Part shown: one piece after another, positions 42,340 through 52,030 of the stretch
Numbering within the stretch: the first letter of the stretch is position 1
Layout of the letters: every line of letters starts with the position of its first letter
NCBI RefSeq assembly: GCF_014230465.1
Contig: NZ_JAAXCY010000011.1
Location: forward strand, 259,170 to 323,169
Source: Pseudomonas cremoris
GTDB taxonomy: Bacteria > Pseudomonadota > Gammaproteobacteria > Pseudomonadales > Pseudomonadaceae
Direction of reading: 5' to 3'
Length of the DNA: 64,000 nt
Program-made: the position numbers and the translations under genes
The notes under the pieces: model-generated
The model's database searches: none
What the model was told of the DNA's origin: nothing
The model's input: the letters and a program-made list of their open reading frames with translations, nothing else

Positions 42340-43710
42340 TTGGAGTTATCGACTGCCGCGTGGATGGTTCACGACACCCGTCTTATGTTTTGCGTGCTGC
42401 TGGCCATCGCCAGCATCATCGTGCTGATCAGCGCGACCAAATTACCGCCATTTCTGTCGATCCTGATCGGCACCTTCATCGCCGGCGTCGGCGCCGGGCT
42501 GCCACCGGAAGAAGTGGCCAAGGCATTCAGCAAAGGCGCGGGGGCGATCCTCGGTGAGGCCGGGATCATCATTGCCCTGGGCTCTATGCTCGGTGCGCTG
42601 ATGGCCGAGTCCGGTGCTGCCGACCGCATCGCCACCACGTTGCTCGGGCTGGGCAAAGGCAAGTCCTTGCCATGGGTGATGGCGCTGGTGGCGATGGTGA
42701 TCGGCCTGCCGCTGTTCTTCGAAGTGGGCCTGGTGATGATGGTGCCGATCATCTTTGTGATGGCCAAGCGCTCGAACCAACCGCTGCTGAAAATCGCCAT
42801 TCCCGCACTGGCCGGCATGACCACGCTGCACGCCCTGATGCCTCCGCACCCGGGGCCGTTGATTGCGGTGGGCGCGTTGCACGCCGACCTGGGCCTGACC
42901 ATGTTGCTGGGCTTCTGCCTGGCGGTGCCGGCGGTGATTCTGGCGGGTCCGATCTACGGCAACTGGCTGTCCAAGCGCCTGCACGTAGATGAACCGGCCG
43001 ACATCGGCGCGCTGTTCAGCGCACCGCCCAAGGCACCGCGCCAGCCGAGTTTTGCGGTGTCGTTGCTGATCATCTTGCTGCCGGTGATTTTGATGCTCGG
43101 CAGCACCTTGGCCAAAGTCGCCATGTCGCCGGAAAGCCCGGTGGCACTGACTTTGAAATTCCTTGGTGAACCGCTGATTGCCCTCGGCCTGGCCGTGATC
43201 GCTGCCGTGATCTGCCTGGGCTGGGCGGCCGGCATGCCGCGCAGCGACGTCGGCAACACCCTGCGCAAAGCCCTCGCCCCCATCGCCGTGTTGCTACTGA
43301 CCATCGGCGCCGGCGGCGGGCTAAAACAAACCCTGCTGGACGCGGGCGTGAGTCAAACCATAAGCAAAGTCGCCGAAGGCGCGCACATGCCGTACTTGCT
43401 GCTGGCGTGGCTGATCGCCGTCGCCCTGCGCCAGGCCACCGGCTCGGCCACCGTCGCCACCACCACGACCGCTGGTATCCTCGCACCAATGATGATGGGT
43501 CTGGCCGCCACCCAAAGCTCATTGGTAGCGCTGGCCATTGGCGCAGGCTCGGTGTTCTTCTGCCACGTCAACGACGCCGGCTTCTGGATGGTGCGTGAGT
43601 ACTTTGGCCTGCAGTTGAAACAGACGATTTGGGTGTGGTCGGTGCTGCAGACCATCGTTTCAGTCGTCGGTTTGGTGGGTACGCTGCTGCTCTGGCATTT
43701 TTTGACCTGA
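42340..43710 (+). CDS. GntP-family gluconate:H+ symporter
   Basis: A 456-residue permease with about 12-14 membrane segments. Family stretches are LSILIGTFIAGVGAGLPPEEVAK, LMPPHPGPLIAVGALHADLG and ATGSATVATTTTAGILAP. It imports gluconate or a related sugar acid. I choose TTG at 42340 with AAGGAG 7 bases upstream; the longer ORF from 42163 adds non-membrane sequence. No gluconate kinase or regulator is adjacent, so its control is not visible. Confidence 0.9.
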   Translation: MELSTAAWMVHDTRLMFCVLLAIASIIVLISATKLPPFLSILIGTFIAGVGAGLPPEEVAKAFSKGAGAILGEAGIIIALGSMLGALMAESGAADRIATTLLGLGKGKSLPWVMALVAMVIGLPLFFEVGLVMMVPIIFVMAKRSNQPLLKIAIPALAGMTTLHALMPPHPGPLIAVGALHADLGLTMLLGFCLAVPAVILAGPIYGNWLSKRLHVDEPADIGALFSAPPKAPRQPSFAVSLLIILLPVILMLGSTLAKVAMSPESPVALTLKFLGEPLIALGLAVIAAVICLGWAAGMPRSDVGNTLRKALAPIAVLLLTIGAGGGLKQTLLDAGVSQTISKVAEGAHMPYLLLAWLIAVALRQATGSATVATTTTAGILAPMMMGLAATQSSLVALAIGAGSVFFCHVNDAGFWMVREYFGLQLKQTIWVWSVLQTIVSVVGLVGTLLLWHFLT

Positions 43711-43750
43711 GGGTGAAGCTTTGAGGGGAGGTTCACTTCCCCTCGTTTGC

Positions 43751-44248
43751 TCAATGATGCAAAACGAAGCGTGCATCCAGCTTGCCGAGCAGCTCGAATG
43801 TGTTCATGTAAGGCACGCCAAACAGCGAGCACACGTTGGGGATCGTGAATTTGCGTTTAATGTCGAGGTTGTAGACCTCATGGGTAACCACTACAGCCCC
43901 CGTCGTCATAGCCTTGGCAATCAACCAAGGATCAGCGCCCTCAAGGAACTCTTCAAGCGCTCCCGCCTTCATCACAGGCACCTGCTCAGCAATCTTTGCA
44001 ACGATATCTGCAAATGCCGCCTGAGTCGGCTGATCGTTAGCGTATTCGAAGAGGTGCGTATTGCCTTTCACCCACTGGGTCAGATCATCATTGCCGCGGG
44101 CCAACTCCTCCCGTACCTGCACGATACTGGCAATCTCTAGGGCCTGATGTTGTTGAAGAATCCACGCCCAATAGCCTGGGCAAATTGTCATCCCGTAATA
44201 ACGGTTCTTGGCCTCAATCAGCGTGTTCGAATCCAGTAGATGCTTCAT
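43751..44248 (-). CDS. DUF4411 PIN-like protein (putative toxin)
   Basis: A 165-residue protein starting MKHLLDSNTLIEAKNRYYG, with conserved acidic residues characteristic of PIN-like nucleases (Asp6, Glu12, EGADPWLIAKA). It fits DUF4411, a family often encoded with XRE-ImmA/IrrE proteins. The start overlaps the upstream gene stop by 4 bases, so the pair is one operon. Function as an RNase toxin is inferred from fold and context. Confidence 0.75.
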   Translation of the reverse strand: MKHLLDSNTLIEAKNRYYGMTICPGYWAWILQQHQALEIASIVQVREELARGNDDLTQWVKGNTHLFEYANDQPTQAAFADIVAKIAEQVPVMKAGALEEFLEGADPWLIAKAMTTGAVVVTHEVYNLDIKRKFTIPNVCSLFGVPYMNTFELLGKLDARFVLHH

Positions 44249-45381
44249 GCCGATAGTTTCATCCCGTAAGCCTTCAACTTCGCAGGCTGTACGCCGAGAA
44301 GTTTTCCAGCATCACGCAGCAAAATCCGGCCGCTCTGCGCTTCGGCCAAAACAGCCTTGCTCAAGCGTGTACTGTTTCTAACGGATGCCGTGCGGTAGTA
44401 GTCCCCTCCACTGCCTTCTTTATCTCGATAGGCCTGTAAGATCCCGCGATAGTAGGCGCCGTACTGATCACTGCTGATATAACCAAGGTCACGGGCACGA
44501 CGAGCAATCACTAACGCGCTGACGTGAAAGCGCCCGGCCAAGGGCGCGAGGTTTTCTTCCCAGTAGATATCCGAATTCCAATGCGCTCGAAAAACGAGCT
44601 CCGGAGCCAGAAACTCTCCCGCCACAGCATTGCAAAAAGCTTCTTCCTGACGGACACCTTGACCGCCACCATCAGATACGCCCGTGCTGCCAATCCAGAT
44701 ATGTGCCAGTTCATGCATTAATGTGAAAAGCCGGGCTGCAGGTGCGTCTGCACTATTGATAAACACCACAGGGGCCATGGCGTTGCTGATGGCAAAGCCT
44801 CGAAACTCGCTGACATCGAGCTTGCGGTGGGTATTCCCCAATGCCACCCCGCTTCGCATCACGAGAATACCGGCGTCCTCAGCGCCACTCACCAATGCCC
44901 TAACGTAGTCCTCATACCCCATGCGAGCAAAAGCATCCGTCACGCCAAGTACACGGCGAATATCGTCCACAACGTCTTTGATGGGCGAGTGGCTACTGAA
45001 ACTCCCCACGAACGGGAGCGGGGATCGTTCGTGATCCTGCAAGTATTCCAGATACCAATCTTGCTTGCGGAGTACGTCTCTGACTGTATCCATCAAGTTC
45101 AAGCTGGGTTTGTCAGGGACCGCGCCACCCACAGTGCGCAGGTCTGGAAGCGGAAGATGGTCCTGTGGTGGTGTCTTCAGAAAGAGAAAACCAAAAGGGA
45201 CATGCACAATGGCAGCCCACTTTTGCGCTTGGTTGAACGTGGGTAGGCTCTGACCTCCTTCCCACTCAGCAACCCTTTCCCATTTGACCGTCATGCCTTT
45301 AGCAACTTGTACCTCAGACAACCCTGCCCGCTGGCGGGACCAGGACAGGATTTGAGGATTAATAAAGGCGGTCTGAGTCAT
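44245..45381 (-). CDS. XRE-ImmA/IrrE metallopeptidase regulator
   Basis: A 378-residue fusion: an N-terminal Cro/C1-like helix-turn-helix (about residues 12-62) and a central gluzincin domain with HELAH (223-227) and the downstream Glu in RQEEAFCNAVAGEFLAP. Proteins of this build (COG2856) act as site-specific proteases on repressors or as antitoxin regulators. It is followed directly by the DUF4411 gene. This suggests a two-gene toxin-antitoxin or stress-defence module in which the fusion is the antidote and repressor. The role is inferred. Confidence 0.82.
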   Translation of the reverse strand: MTQTAFINPQILSWSRQRAGLSEVQVAKGMTVKWERVAEWEGGQSLPTFNQAQKWAAIVHVPFGFLFLKTPPQDHLPLPDLRTVGGAVPDKPSLNLMDTVRDVLRKQDWYLEYLQDHERSPLPFVGSFSSHSPIKDVVDDIRRVLGVTDAFARMGYEDYVRALVSGAEDAGILVMRSGVALGNTHRKLDVSEFRGFAISNAMAPVVFINSADAPAARLFTLMHELAHIWIGSTGVSDGGGQGVRQEEAFCNAVAGEFLAPELVFRAHWNSDIYWEENLAPLAGRFHVSALVIARRARDLGYISSDQYGAYYRGILQAYRDKEGSGGDYYRTASVRNSTRLSKAVLAEAQSGRILLRDAGKLLGVQPAKLKAYGMKLSA

Positions 45382-45452
45382 TGAGTAAAAGTCGCTAATC
45401 AGAAGTGGACGTGACTATAGAAGTGAGAAACCTACCCGTCAATTGATGGCCC

Positions 45453-46757
45453 CTAGGCCCTATTTGTAACCGTATCCAGTGTATGGCGCTTACCAAACAG
45501 CGCCACACTCACCACTCCCACCGCCCCCATCACCAGGCAATAGCCCACACAAATCCACGGGCTGGTCGGCATCAGCGCAATCAACAGCAGTGGCGTGGTA
45601 CTCGCCCACAGCGCGTACGCAATGTTGTAGGTAAAGGAAATCCCCGATACCCGCACCGACGCCGGAAACAACCCGACCATCACCGACGGCACCGCGCCGA
45701 CCACCCCACAACTCAAGCCCGCCACGGCATACGCCGCACCCAGCCAGATACCACCGCTGATCAGGCTGGCGTACAACACCGCAATTCCCACTGGCAGCAA
45801 CAGGCTGTAGACCAGTACCGCGCGCCAGGCGCCAATGCGGTCCACCAACAGGCCGGCGAGGACGCAGCCGATATTCAGGAACACAATGCCCAGCGCACTC
45901 AAAGCGAAGGTGTGGCTGGGGCTCATGCCGAAGGTTTTTTGCATCATGGTTGGGGTGATGACCACGAGCACCACCACGGCGGAGGTGAGCACGCAGGTGA
46001 GGATCATCGCCGGTAGCAGCACGGCGCGGTGGTCGCGCAATACGGTGCGCAGTGGCATTTCGGCGGCGGCTTGGCGGCGGGCCTGCATTTCGAGGAACAC
46101 CGGGGTTTCGCTGAGCCAGCGCCGCAGCCATACGCCGATCACGCCGAACACGCCGCCCAGCAGGAAAGGCAAGCGCCAGGCGTAGTCGAGGATCTCGGCA
46201 GGCGTAAAGACTTGCGCCAGCAGCGTGGCGGTCAGTGCGCCGAGCAGGTAGCCAAAGGTCAGCCCCGCTTGTAGGAAACCCAGCGCGTAACCGCGATGGC
46301 TCCTTGGCGCGTGCTCAGCGACGAAGGTCCAGGCGCTGGGCACTTCGCCGCCCACGGCGGCACCTTGCAAGACGCGCAGCACCAACAGGATCAGCGGCGC
46401 GAAATAACCGATTTGTGCGTAGGTGGGCATGATCCCGATCAGCAGGCAGGGCAAGGCCATCATCAGGATGCTCAGGCTGAATACGCGCTTGCGCCCGAGG
46501 TGATCGGCGAAGTGCGCCATCAGGATGCCGCCCAATGGGCGTGCCAGATAACCGGTGACGAAGATGCCGAAGCTTTGCAGCAAGCGCAGCCACTCGGGCA
46601 TTTCCGGAGGGAAAAACAGTTGGCTGAGGGTCAGCGCGAAGAATACGAAGATGATGAAGTCGTAGATTTCCAGGGCGCCGCCCAGGGCGGCCAGGCCCAG
46701 GGTTTTGTAGTCGGAGCGGGAAAAACGCTGCGCCTGTGGAGAAAAGGTGGCAGTCAT
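45453..46757 (-). CDS. MFS metabolite:H+ symporter (MHS family)
   Basis: A 434-residue 12-helix carrier. The MHS signature is seen in IYDFIIFVFFALTLSQLFFP, ARPLGGILMAHFADHLGRKR and LRVLQGAAVGGEVPSAWTFV. Relatives transport dicarboxylates, citrate, osmolytes or sugars' acids by proton symport; the substrate is unclear. It diverges from the AtoE-like gene by 185 bases. Confidence 0.87.
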   Translation of the reverse strand: MTATFSPQAQRFSRSDYKTLGLAALGGALEIYDFIIFVFFALTLSQLFFPPEMPEWLRLLQSFGIFVTGYLARPLGGILMAHFADHLGRKRVFSLSILMMALPCLLIGIMPTYAQIGYFAPLILLVLRVLQGAAVGGEVPSAWTFVAEHAPRSHRGYALGFLQAGLTFGYLLGALTATLLAQVFTPAEILDYAWRLPFLLGGVFGVIGVWLRRWLSETPVFLEMQARRQAAAEMPLRTVLRDHRAVLLPAMILTCVLTSAVVVLVVITPTMMQKTFGMSPSHTFALSALGIVFLNIGCVLAGLLVDRIGAWRAVLVYSLLLPVGIAVLYASLISGGIWLGAAYAVAGLSCGVVGAVPSVMVGLFPASVRVSGISFTYNIAYALWASTTPLLLIALMPTSPWICVGYCLVMGAVGVVSVALFGKRHTLDTVTNRA

Positions 46758-46942
46758 GGTGAGGCTCGGCAGACAAACAAAATGGCGTGCAGGTTATGAG
46801 CTGAGCCGGATGATGGCAATCGCGACAGATATATTTGTTTTCCTCATGGATCGATGAAGATAACTGCATTCCCATATCAAGGGGCGTAGCGGAACATGCC
46901 GGAAAACTGCCTGCCCCCTAATAACTATAAGAGGAATGACTC

Positions 46943-48361
46943 GTGGCCGATGCTATCGAAGAAAGCCGCTATGCCCGCTTTGCCCTGCGCTGCTCCAACT
47001 TCGCCGAACGCTGGTTTCCTGACTCCTGGGTGTTTGCCGCCCTCGCCGTGATCATTGTCGCCGTGGCGACCCTGGGCATGGGCGCAGCACCGACCGAGGC
47101 CGCCAAGGCTTTTGGTGATGGGTTCTGGAGCTTGATCCCGTTCACCATGCAGATGGCCTTTGTGGTGATCGGCGGTTATGTGGTTGCCAGCTCGCCGCCT
47201 GCGGTGAAACTGATTGATCGCCTGGCGCGTATTCCAAAGAACGGCCGCTCGGCCGTGGCGTGGGTGGCGTTGATCTCCATGGTCGCCTCCTTGCTGAACT
47301 GGGGCTTGTCCCTGGTGTTCGGCGGTTTGCTGGTGCGCGCGTTGGCGCGTCGTACGGATTTGCGCATGGATTACCGCGCGGCCGGCGCCGCTGCCTATTT
47401 GGGCCTCGGTGCGGTGTGGGCCTTGGGGTTGTCATCGTCGGCGGCGCAGTTACAGGCCAACCCGGCCAGCCTGCCACCGTCGATCCTGTCGATCACCGGG
47501 GTGATCCCGTTCACCGACACGATCTTCCTGTGGCAATCGGGCGTGCTGTTGCTGGCGCTGATTGTGGTGTCGCTGATCATCGCCTACGCCACCGCGCCCG
47601 GCCCGAACAGCGCGCGTGATGCCAAGGCATGTGGCGTCGACCCGGCGTTCAACTTGCCCAAGATCCAAGCGCCGACCCGTCCAGGTGAATGGCTGGAGCA
47701 CAGCCCGCTGCTGACGATTTTGCTGGCGTTGCTGGCGGCCGGTTGGTTGTTCCACGAGTTCTCGACCAAACCGGCGATCAGCGCCATCTCGGGGCTGAAC
47801 ACCTATAACTTCCTGTTCATCATGGTCGGCGCATTGTTGCACTGGCGCCCGCGCAGCTTCCTCGATGCGGTGGCCCGTGCGGTGCCAACCACCACCGGCG
47901 TGCTGATCCAGTTCCCGCTGTACGGCTCGATTGCCGCGCTGATGACCGTGGTCAAGGGCGGTGACGGCCAAACCCTGGCGCACCATATCTCAACCTTCTT
48001 TACCTCCATCGCCTCCCACGACACTTATGCGCTGTTGATGGGCGTGTACTCGGCGGTGCTGGGCTTCTTTATTCCATCGGGCGGCGGTAAGTGGATCATC
48101 GAAGCGCCGTACGTGATGCAAGTGGCCAATGACCTGCAATACCACCTGGGCTGGGCGGTGCAGATCTACAACGCCGCTGAAGCGTTGCCGAACCTGATCA
48201 ACCCGTTCTATATGCTGCCGTTGCTGGGAGTACTGGGGTTGAAGGCGCGGGACTTGATCGGCTTTTCGTTTGTGCAGTTGCTGGTGCACACGCCGCTGGT
48301 GTTGTTCCTGCTGTGGGCGTTGGGGACGACGTTGAAGTATTTGCCGCCGGTGATGCCGTAG
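46943..48361 (+). CDS. atoE: Short-chain fatty-acid transporter AtoE
   Basis: A 472-residue inner-membrane carrier of the AtoE/SCFA family, with about ten hydrophobic segments. Typical regions are ERWFPDSWVFAALAVIIVAV, MQMAFVVIGGYVVASSPPAVK and FIPSGGGKWIIEAPYVM. It imports butyrate or acetoacetate-like acids. No atoDAB genes are adjacent, so it is separated from its usual pathway. Confidence 0.9.
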   Translation: MADAIEESRYARFALRCSNFAERWFPDSWVFAALAVIIVAVATLGMGAAPTEAAKAFGDGFWSLIPFTMQMAFVVIGGYVVASSPPAVKLIDRLARIPKNGRSAVAWVALISMVASLLNWGLSLVFGGLLVRALARRTDLRMDYRAAGAAAYLGLGAVWALGLSSSAAQLQANPASLPPSILSITGVIPFTDTIFLWQSGVLLLALIVVSLIIAYATAPGPNSARDAKACGVDPAFNLPKIQAPTRPGEWLEHSPLLTILLALLAAGWLFHEFSTKPAISAISGLNTYNFLFIMVGALLHWRPRSFLDAVARAVPTTTGVLIQFPLYGSIAALMTVVKGGDGQTLAHHISTFFTSIASHDTYALLMGVYSAVLGFFIPSGGGKWIIEAPYVMQVANDLQYHLGWAVQIYNAAEALPNLINPFYMLPLLGVLGLKARDLIGFSFVQLLVHTPLVLFLLWALGTTLKYLPPVMP

Positions 48362-48484
48362 TTCCGTCCGATCAACTGCGTGGGGTTGTCCTACTTCAAA
48401 CAACGACAACCCCTGACTCCCCCCACCAACACCTTTGATTAACCTGACTCGGATTGCCATCCACAGCACACCGAGGAAGATCCG

Positions 48485-48805
48485 ATGACGCCCCTGTCCA
48501 AATCACTGGAAGACATGCTCACTGACATTTACAAGGACGACCGTGTTTCGTTCGTGGAGTACAGCGCGTTGCGAGACGATGCCGACCGCCGCATGGCTGC
48601 CGTTATCAAGGAGTTTGGCCTGCATAACAACGTGACGGCGTTTCAAAAAGCGATGGATGTTGCCATGCAGTTGTTGCAGACCAGCGTCATCGACGCGAAA
48701 AAAGCCAAGCTGACCGATACGGGCGAGGCAATCGTCAAAGATGCCCTCACGGCCCAAGTGGAGTACCTGCGTGCCGGCAGTCAGTTGGCACTGCGTCTGC
48801 TCTAG
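48485..48805 (+). CDS. Small hypothetical helical protein
   Basis: A 106-residue soluble protein predicted mostly alpha-helical (SLEDMLTDIYKDDRVSFVEYSALRDD, FQKAMDVAMQLLQTSVIDA). GAGGAAGA precedes the ATG. I do not recognise the family. It lies alone between atoE and the phosphatase gene. Confidence 0.6.
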   Translation: MTPLSKSLEDMLTDIYKDDRVSFVEYSALRDDADRRMAAVIKEFGLHNNVTAFQKAMDVAMQLLQTSVIDAKKAKLTDTGEAIVKDALTAQVEYLRAGSQLALRLL

Positions 48806-48890
48806 ATCAAACAGCTGTCTTCGTTCCGTCACATTGCATTGCTACCGTCCTGCGAAATATCTTGCAACACCTCGCCAGGGACTCCCCGCA

Positions 48891-50591
48891 ATGACCGATG
48901 AGCACGAAGACCGCCCTTCTCCCGATTCCGCATCCCAAGCGCCAGTAGATACCAGCCGCCGACGCTTTCTGGGAGGCGCGGCGGTGCTGGGAGTCGGCGC
49001 GACCTTGAGTGCCTGCGGCAATGCCAATGAGACACCGGGCAAACCGGTGACGCGGCCGCTCACGCCCCAAGAGCTGGACAAGGCCCTGCACGACCAGGTC
49101 AAAACCGTGGTGGTGATCTACGCCGAGAACCGCAGTTTCAACAACCTGTTCGCAGATTTCCCTGGGGTTGAGAAACCACTCTCGGCCCTTTCCGCAGCAG
49201 ACGCTCAGCAACGTGACCGCGACGGCAGCCTGTTGACCACCCTGCCTCCGGCCTGGGGCGGTGTATTGCAAGTCGGCCCACAAAGCGTGGACGGGGTGAC
49301 GTACCCCAGCGAAGTGCAATACCAGGAAAACCTGCCCAACGCGCCGTTCGCCCTCAAGGGCCCGAACGCCGAGGACCTGCCCTTGAGCCTGGTCACCCGC
49401 GACTTGTGGCACGTGTTTTATCAGAACCAGATGCAGATCAACGGCGGCAAGAACGACAACTTTGTCGCCTGGGCGGATTCGGGCGGCCTGGTGATGGGCT
49501 ATTACGCCCAGAGCCGTTATTCCCTGCGCCTGTGGGATGTGGCCAAGGAATTTGTGCTCTGCGATAACTTCTTCCAGGGTGCCTTCGGTGGCTCGTTCCT
49601 CAACCACCAGTACCTGATCAGCGCCACCGCGCCGTTTTACCCGAATGCCGCGCAGTCGGTGGCCAAGGCGCAGATCGCCACGCTGCAAAGCGATGACCCC
49701 ACCGATCCGCGTCTCAAGCCGCTGGATAAGTCCCCGGCAAGCGCCATGACTGGCGCGCCGCAGTTCGGCCCCAGCGCGCTGACCCCGGATGGCTACGGCG
49801 TGAACACCCTGGCCCCGCCCTACTGGCCGACCTGGATCCGCGACCCGGAAAACCCGGACTACTCAAAGCCCGATCTGCCAAACGTGCTGGTGCCGCAAAC
49901 CCACGAGCATATCGGCGACAAGCTGTCGAAAAAGAACGTCGACTGGGCTTGGTACGCTGGCGCTTGGCAGGCCACCTTGGACCAGTTCAAGGATTCGGGC
50001 GGCATTCCGAAGATTCCGAACTTCCAGTATCACCACCAGCCGTTCAACTATTTCAAACAACAGGGCCCAGAGAACCGCGCTGAGCGTGACAAGCGCCTGC
50101 GTGATGGCGGCTTGGGTGATGAGGCGAGCACCAATAAATTCTTCGCCGACGCCCAGGCTGGCAAGTTGCCTGCAGTGAGCTTCTACAAACCGCAGGGCAA
50201 CCTGAACATGCACGCTGGTTATGCCGACGTCGCCTCAGGTGACCGCCATATCGCTCGCGCCTTGAAGGTGCTGCAGGAAAGCCCGCAGTGGAAAAACATG
50301 GTAGTGGTCGTGACCGTCGATGAAAACGGCGGCTGGTGGGACCATGTGGCACCGCCAAAAGGCGACCGCTGGGGCCCTGGCACGCGGATTCCAGCGCTGG
50401 TGGTGTCGCCGTTTGCGCGCAAAGGCACAGTGGACCATACGGTCTACGACACCGCGTCGATCCTGCGCTTGATCACCCGCGTGTTCCAGCTTGAAAAACT
50501 CGAGGGTCTCAAGCAGCGTGACGACGCCATGACCGCCCGCGGCCAGAAACCCATGGGCGACTTGAGCAATGCCTTGCAGTTCGACGTGTAG
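48891..50591 (+). CDS. acpA: TAT-exported acid phosphatase/phospholipase C family enzyme (AcpA)
   Basis: A 566-residue enzyme of the AcpA/phosphoesterase superfamily. The twin-arginine signal TSRRRFLGG followed by a hydrophobic core and GATLSAC marks export of the folded enzyme and possible lipid attachment. The metal-site segments are VVIYAENRSFNNLFADFPG, GAFGGSFLNHQYLISATAPFY and VVVTVDENGGWWDHVAPP. It hydrolyses phosphomonoesters or phospholipids in the periplasm. The start at 48891 is chosen so that the TAT signal is near the N terminus. No Pho box was identified. Confidence 0.87.
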   Translation: MTDEHEDRPSPDSASQAPVDTSRRRFLGGAAVLGVGATLSACGNANETPGKPVTRPLTPQELDKALHDQVKTVVVIYAENRSFNNLFADFPGVEKPLSALSAADAQQRDRDGSLLTTLPPAWGGVLQVGPQSVDGVTYPSEVQYQENLPNAPFALKGPNAEDLPLSLVTRDLWHVFYQNQMQINGGKNDNFVAWADSGGLVMGYYAQSRYSLRLWDVAKEFVLCDNFFQGAFGGSFLNHQYLISATAPFYPNAAQSVAKAQIATLQSDDPTDPRLKPLDKSPASAMTGAPQFGPSALTPDGYGVNTLAPPYWPTWIRDPENPDYSKPDLPNVLVPQTHEHIGDKLSKKNVDWAWYAGAWQATLDQFKDSGGIPKIPNFQYHHQPFNYFKQQGPENRAERDKRLRDGGLGDEASTNKFFADAQAGKLPAVSFYKPQGNLNMHAGYADVASGDRHIARALKVLQESPQWKNMVVVVTVDENGGWWDHVAPPKGDRWGPGTRIPALVVSPFARKGTVDHTVYDTASILRLITRVFQLEKLEGLKQRDDAMTARGQKPMGDLSNALQFDV

Positions 50592-50713
50592 GTTTTCTTA
50601 TCCAATAGCGACACGCCGGGCGATTTAGCACGCGGGTTCGCTGGTCAGACGCTACTGTGAAGGGGTGGGCTTTCACCCCGCGCAGACGGGCTTTCGCTGA
50701 CAAGGAACCAAGC

Positions 50714-51883
50714 ATGTTTATACCGACCAGGTTGTCCTTCACCCTGGCCGCACTTTTGGCCAGTGCGGTCGTACAGGCCAATATCGAGGTCCCCCTGGGT
50801 AGCACGCAACGTGTCACCCAGTTGTTCGCTTTCCCCAATAATTGCAACGTGATCTGCTTTCGAGCATGGACGTTGGAGCAGACCGCCGAGCACTATCTGA
50901 ACCAGAGCCTGCAACGTGACGGCTACAGTCGTGCCAAGGTCAGCGTGAAGAGCCACGATGGCGAGGTCACGGCAACCTTCACGGGCGTACCCGACAGCTA
51001 TGGCCAGCCGCTGACCACGCTCCTGAACACCGCCGACCTGGCCTACCAAGGCGCGAGCAAACTCAACAGTGACGGCAAGTGGGCCTATAACTGGTACCTG
51101 TTCCTGCCGCTGGGCATGGCGCTGGAAAACCGCAAAAGCATCGAATTGCTGCACTTCCCGCCGGATTATTCGCTGACCCAGGCCCAGGATTACCTGGAAT
51201 CGGCCACCACCGACCGCTGGGCCAGCCTGCTGACCGACAATGGCATTCCGGCCACCGAAACACCGGCCTTCCAGACCATCATCGATATCGCTCCCATCGC
51301 CGCGCCGTCCAACGCTGGCAAGGACCTGGAGAACGTCTACGGCTACTTCACCGACTACCAGACACGCATGGTCAAGGAACTGAGCCTGCACCCCAAAGGT
51401 TCATTGCCGATGGTTGCGTTCGGCGCGCCGGTGCGCAGTTGGATCAAACAACACTATGGGCAGACCGTTGGCATACTCGGCCTGGCACAAATCAGCCCGG
51501 AAGATGGCAAGACGGTCTCGGTGTTGGGCGCCAACCACCCGAGTTACATCTGGTACGCCGCTGACCCCGCAACCTATGACGGTAATGAGCAGAAAGCCGA
51601 TGAGGCCGGTTTAAAAGTGATGAGCCAGGACTTGAGCGCCGCCTGCTGGCAGGCCGGGATGGGGCAGAAACCCGCTAGCGATCCGAATGTATTGCTCAAG
51701 GCGTGCATGAATACCTGGCAGGTCACACGCAAGGAACAGACCTGTGAGTTGTTCTACACCTCGGTGCGCAGCCTGACCCCGGAACAGGCAAACGCCAAAT
51801 GCGCCATGCCGGCCATCAAAACGCAGCTCAAGCAACTGAAGAACCCCGCCCCAGAAGCTTCGGCCAGCGAACCCGCGCTTTGA
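50714..51883 (+). CDS. Unrecognised secreted protein
   Basis: A 389-residue precursor with a signal peptide (LSFTLAALLASAVVQA). The mature part begins NIEVPLGSTQRVTQLFAFPN and contains two Cys near the N terminus (NNCNVICF) and several in the C-terminal third (AACWQAG, LKACMNT, EQTCELFY, NAKCAMP), suggesting disulfides. I know no family. It lies 122 bases after the phosphatase and ends in a bidirectional terminator. Confidence 0.65.
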   Translation: MFIPTRLSFTLAALLASAVVQANIEVPLGSTQRVTQLFAFPNNCNVICFRAWTLEQTAEHYLNQSLQRDGYSRAKVSVKSHDGEVTATFTGVPDSYGQPLTTLLNTADLAYQGASKLNSDGKWAYNWYLFLPLGMALENRKSIELLHFPPDYSLTQAQDYLESATTDRWASLLTDNGIPATETPAFQTIIDIAPIAAPSNAGKDLENVYGYFTDYQTRMVKELSLHPKGSLPMVAFGAPVRSWIKQHYGQTVGILGLAQISPEDGKTVSVLGANHPSYIWYAADPATYDGNEQKADEAGLKVMSQDLSAACWQAGMGQKPASDPNVLLKACMNTWQVTRKEQTCELFYTSVRSLTPEQANAKCAMPAIKTQLKQLKNPAPEASASEPAL

Positions 51884-51895
51884 CGCGCACGAAAA

Positions 51896-51939
51896 AAAAC
51901 CGATTGCTACTGTCATAGTTGACAGTAGCAATCGGTTTT
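51896..51939. terminator. Bidirectional terminator with perfect 20-bp stem
   Basis: A 20-bp perfect inverted repeat (AAAACCGATTGC... and its complement) closes a TAGT loop, with A-run and T-run on the two sides, so it can stop transcription in both directions. Confidence 0.92.
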
Positions 51940-52030
51940 GACATCAGCGAGTCTTTAGCCGGGCCCATCCGCTGCAAGACTGGCAGTAAGACACTATCGA
52001 CAAGTCGATGCAGCCCAACCAGGACGAGTG

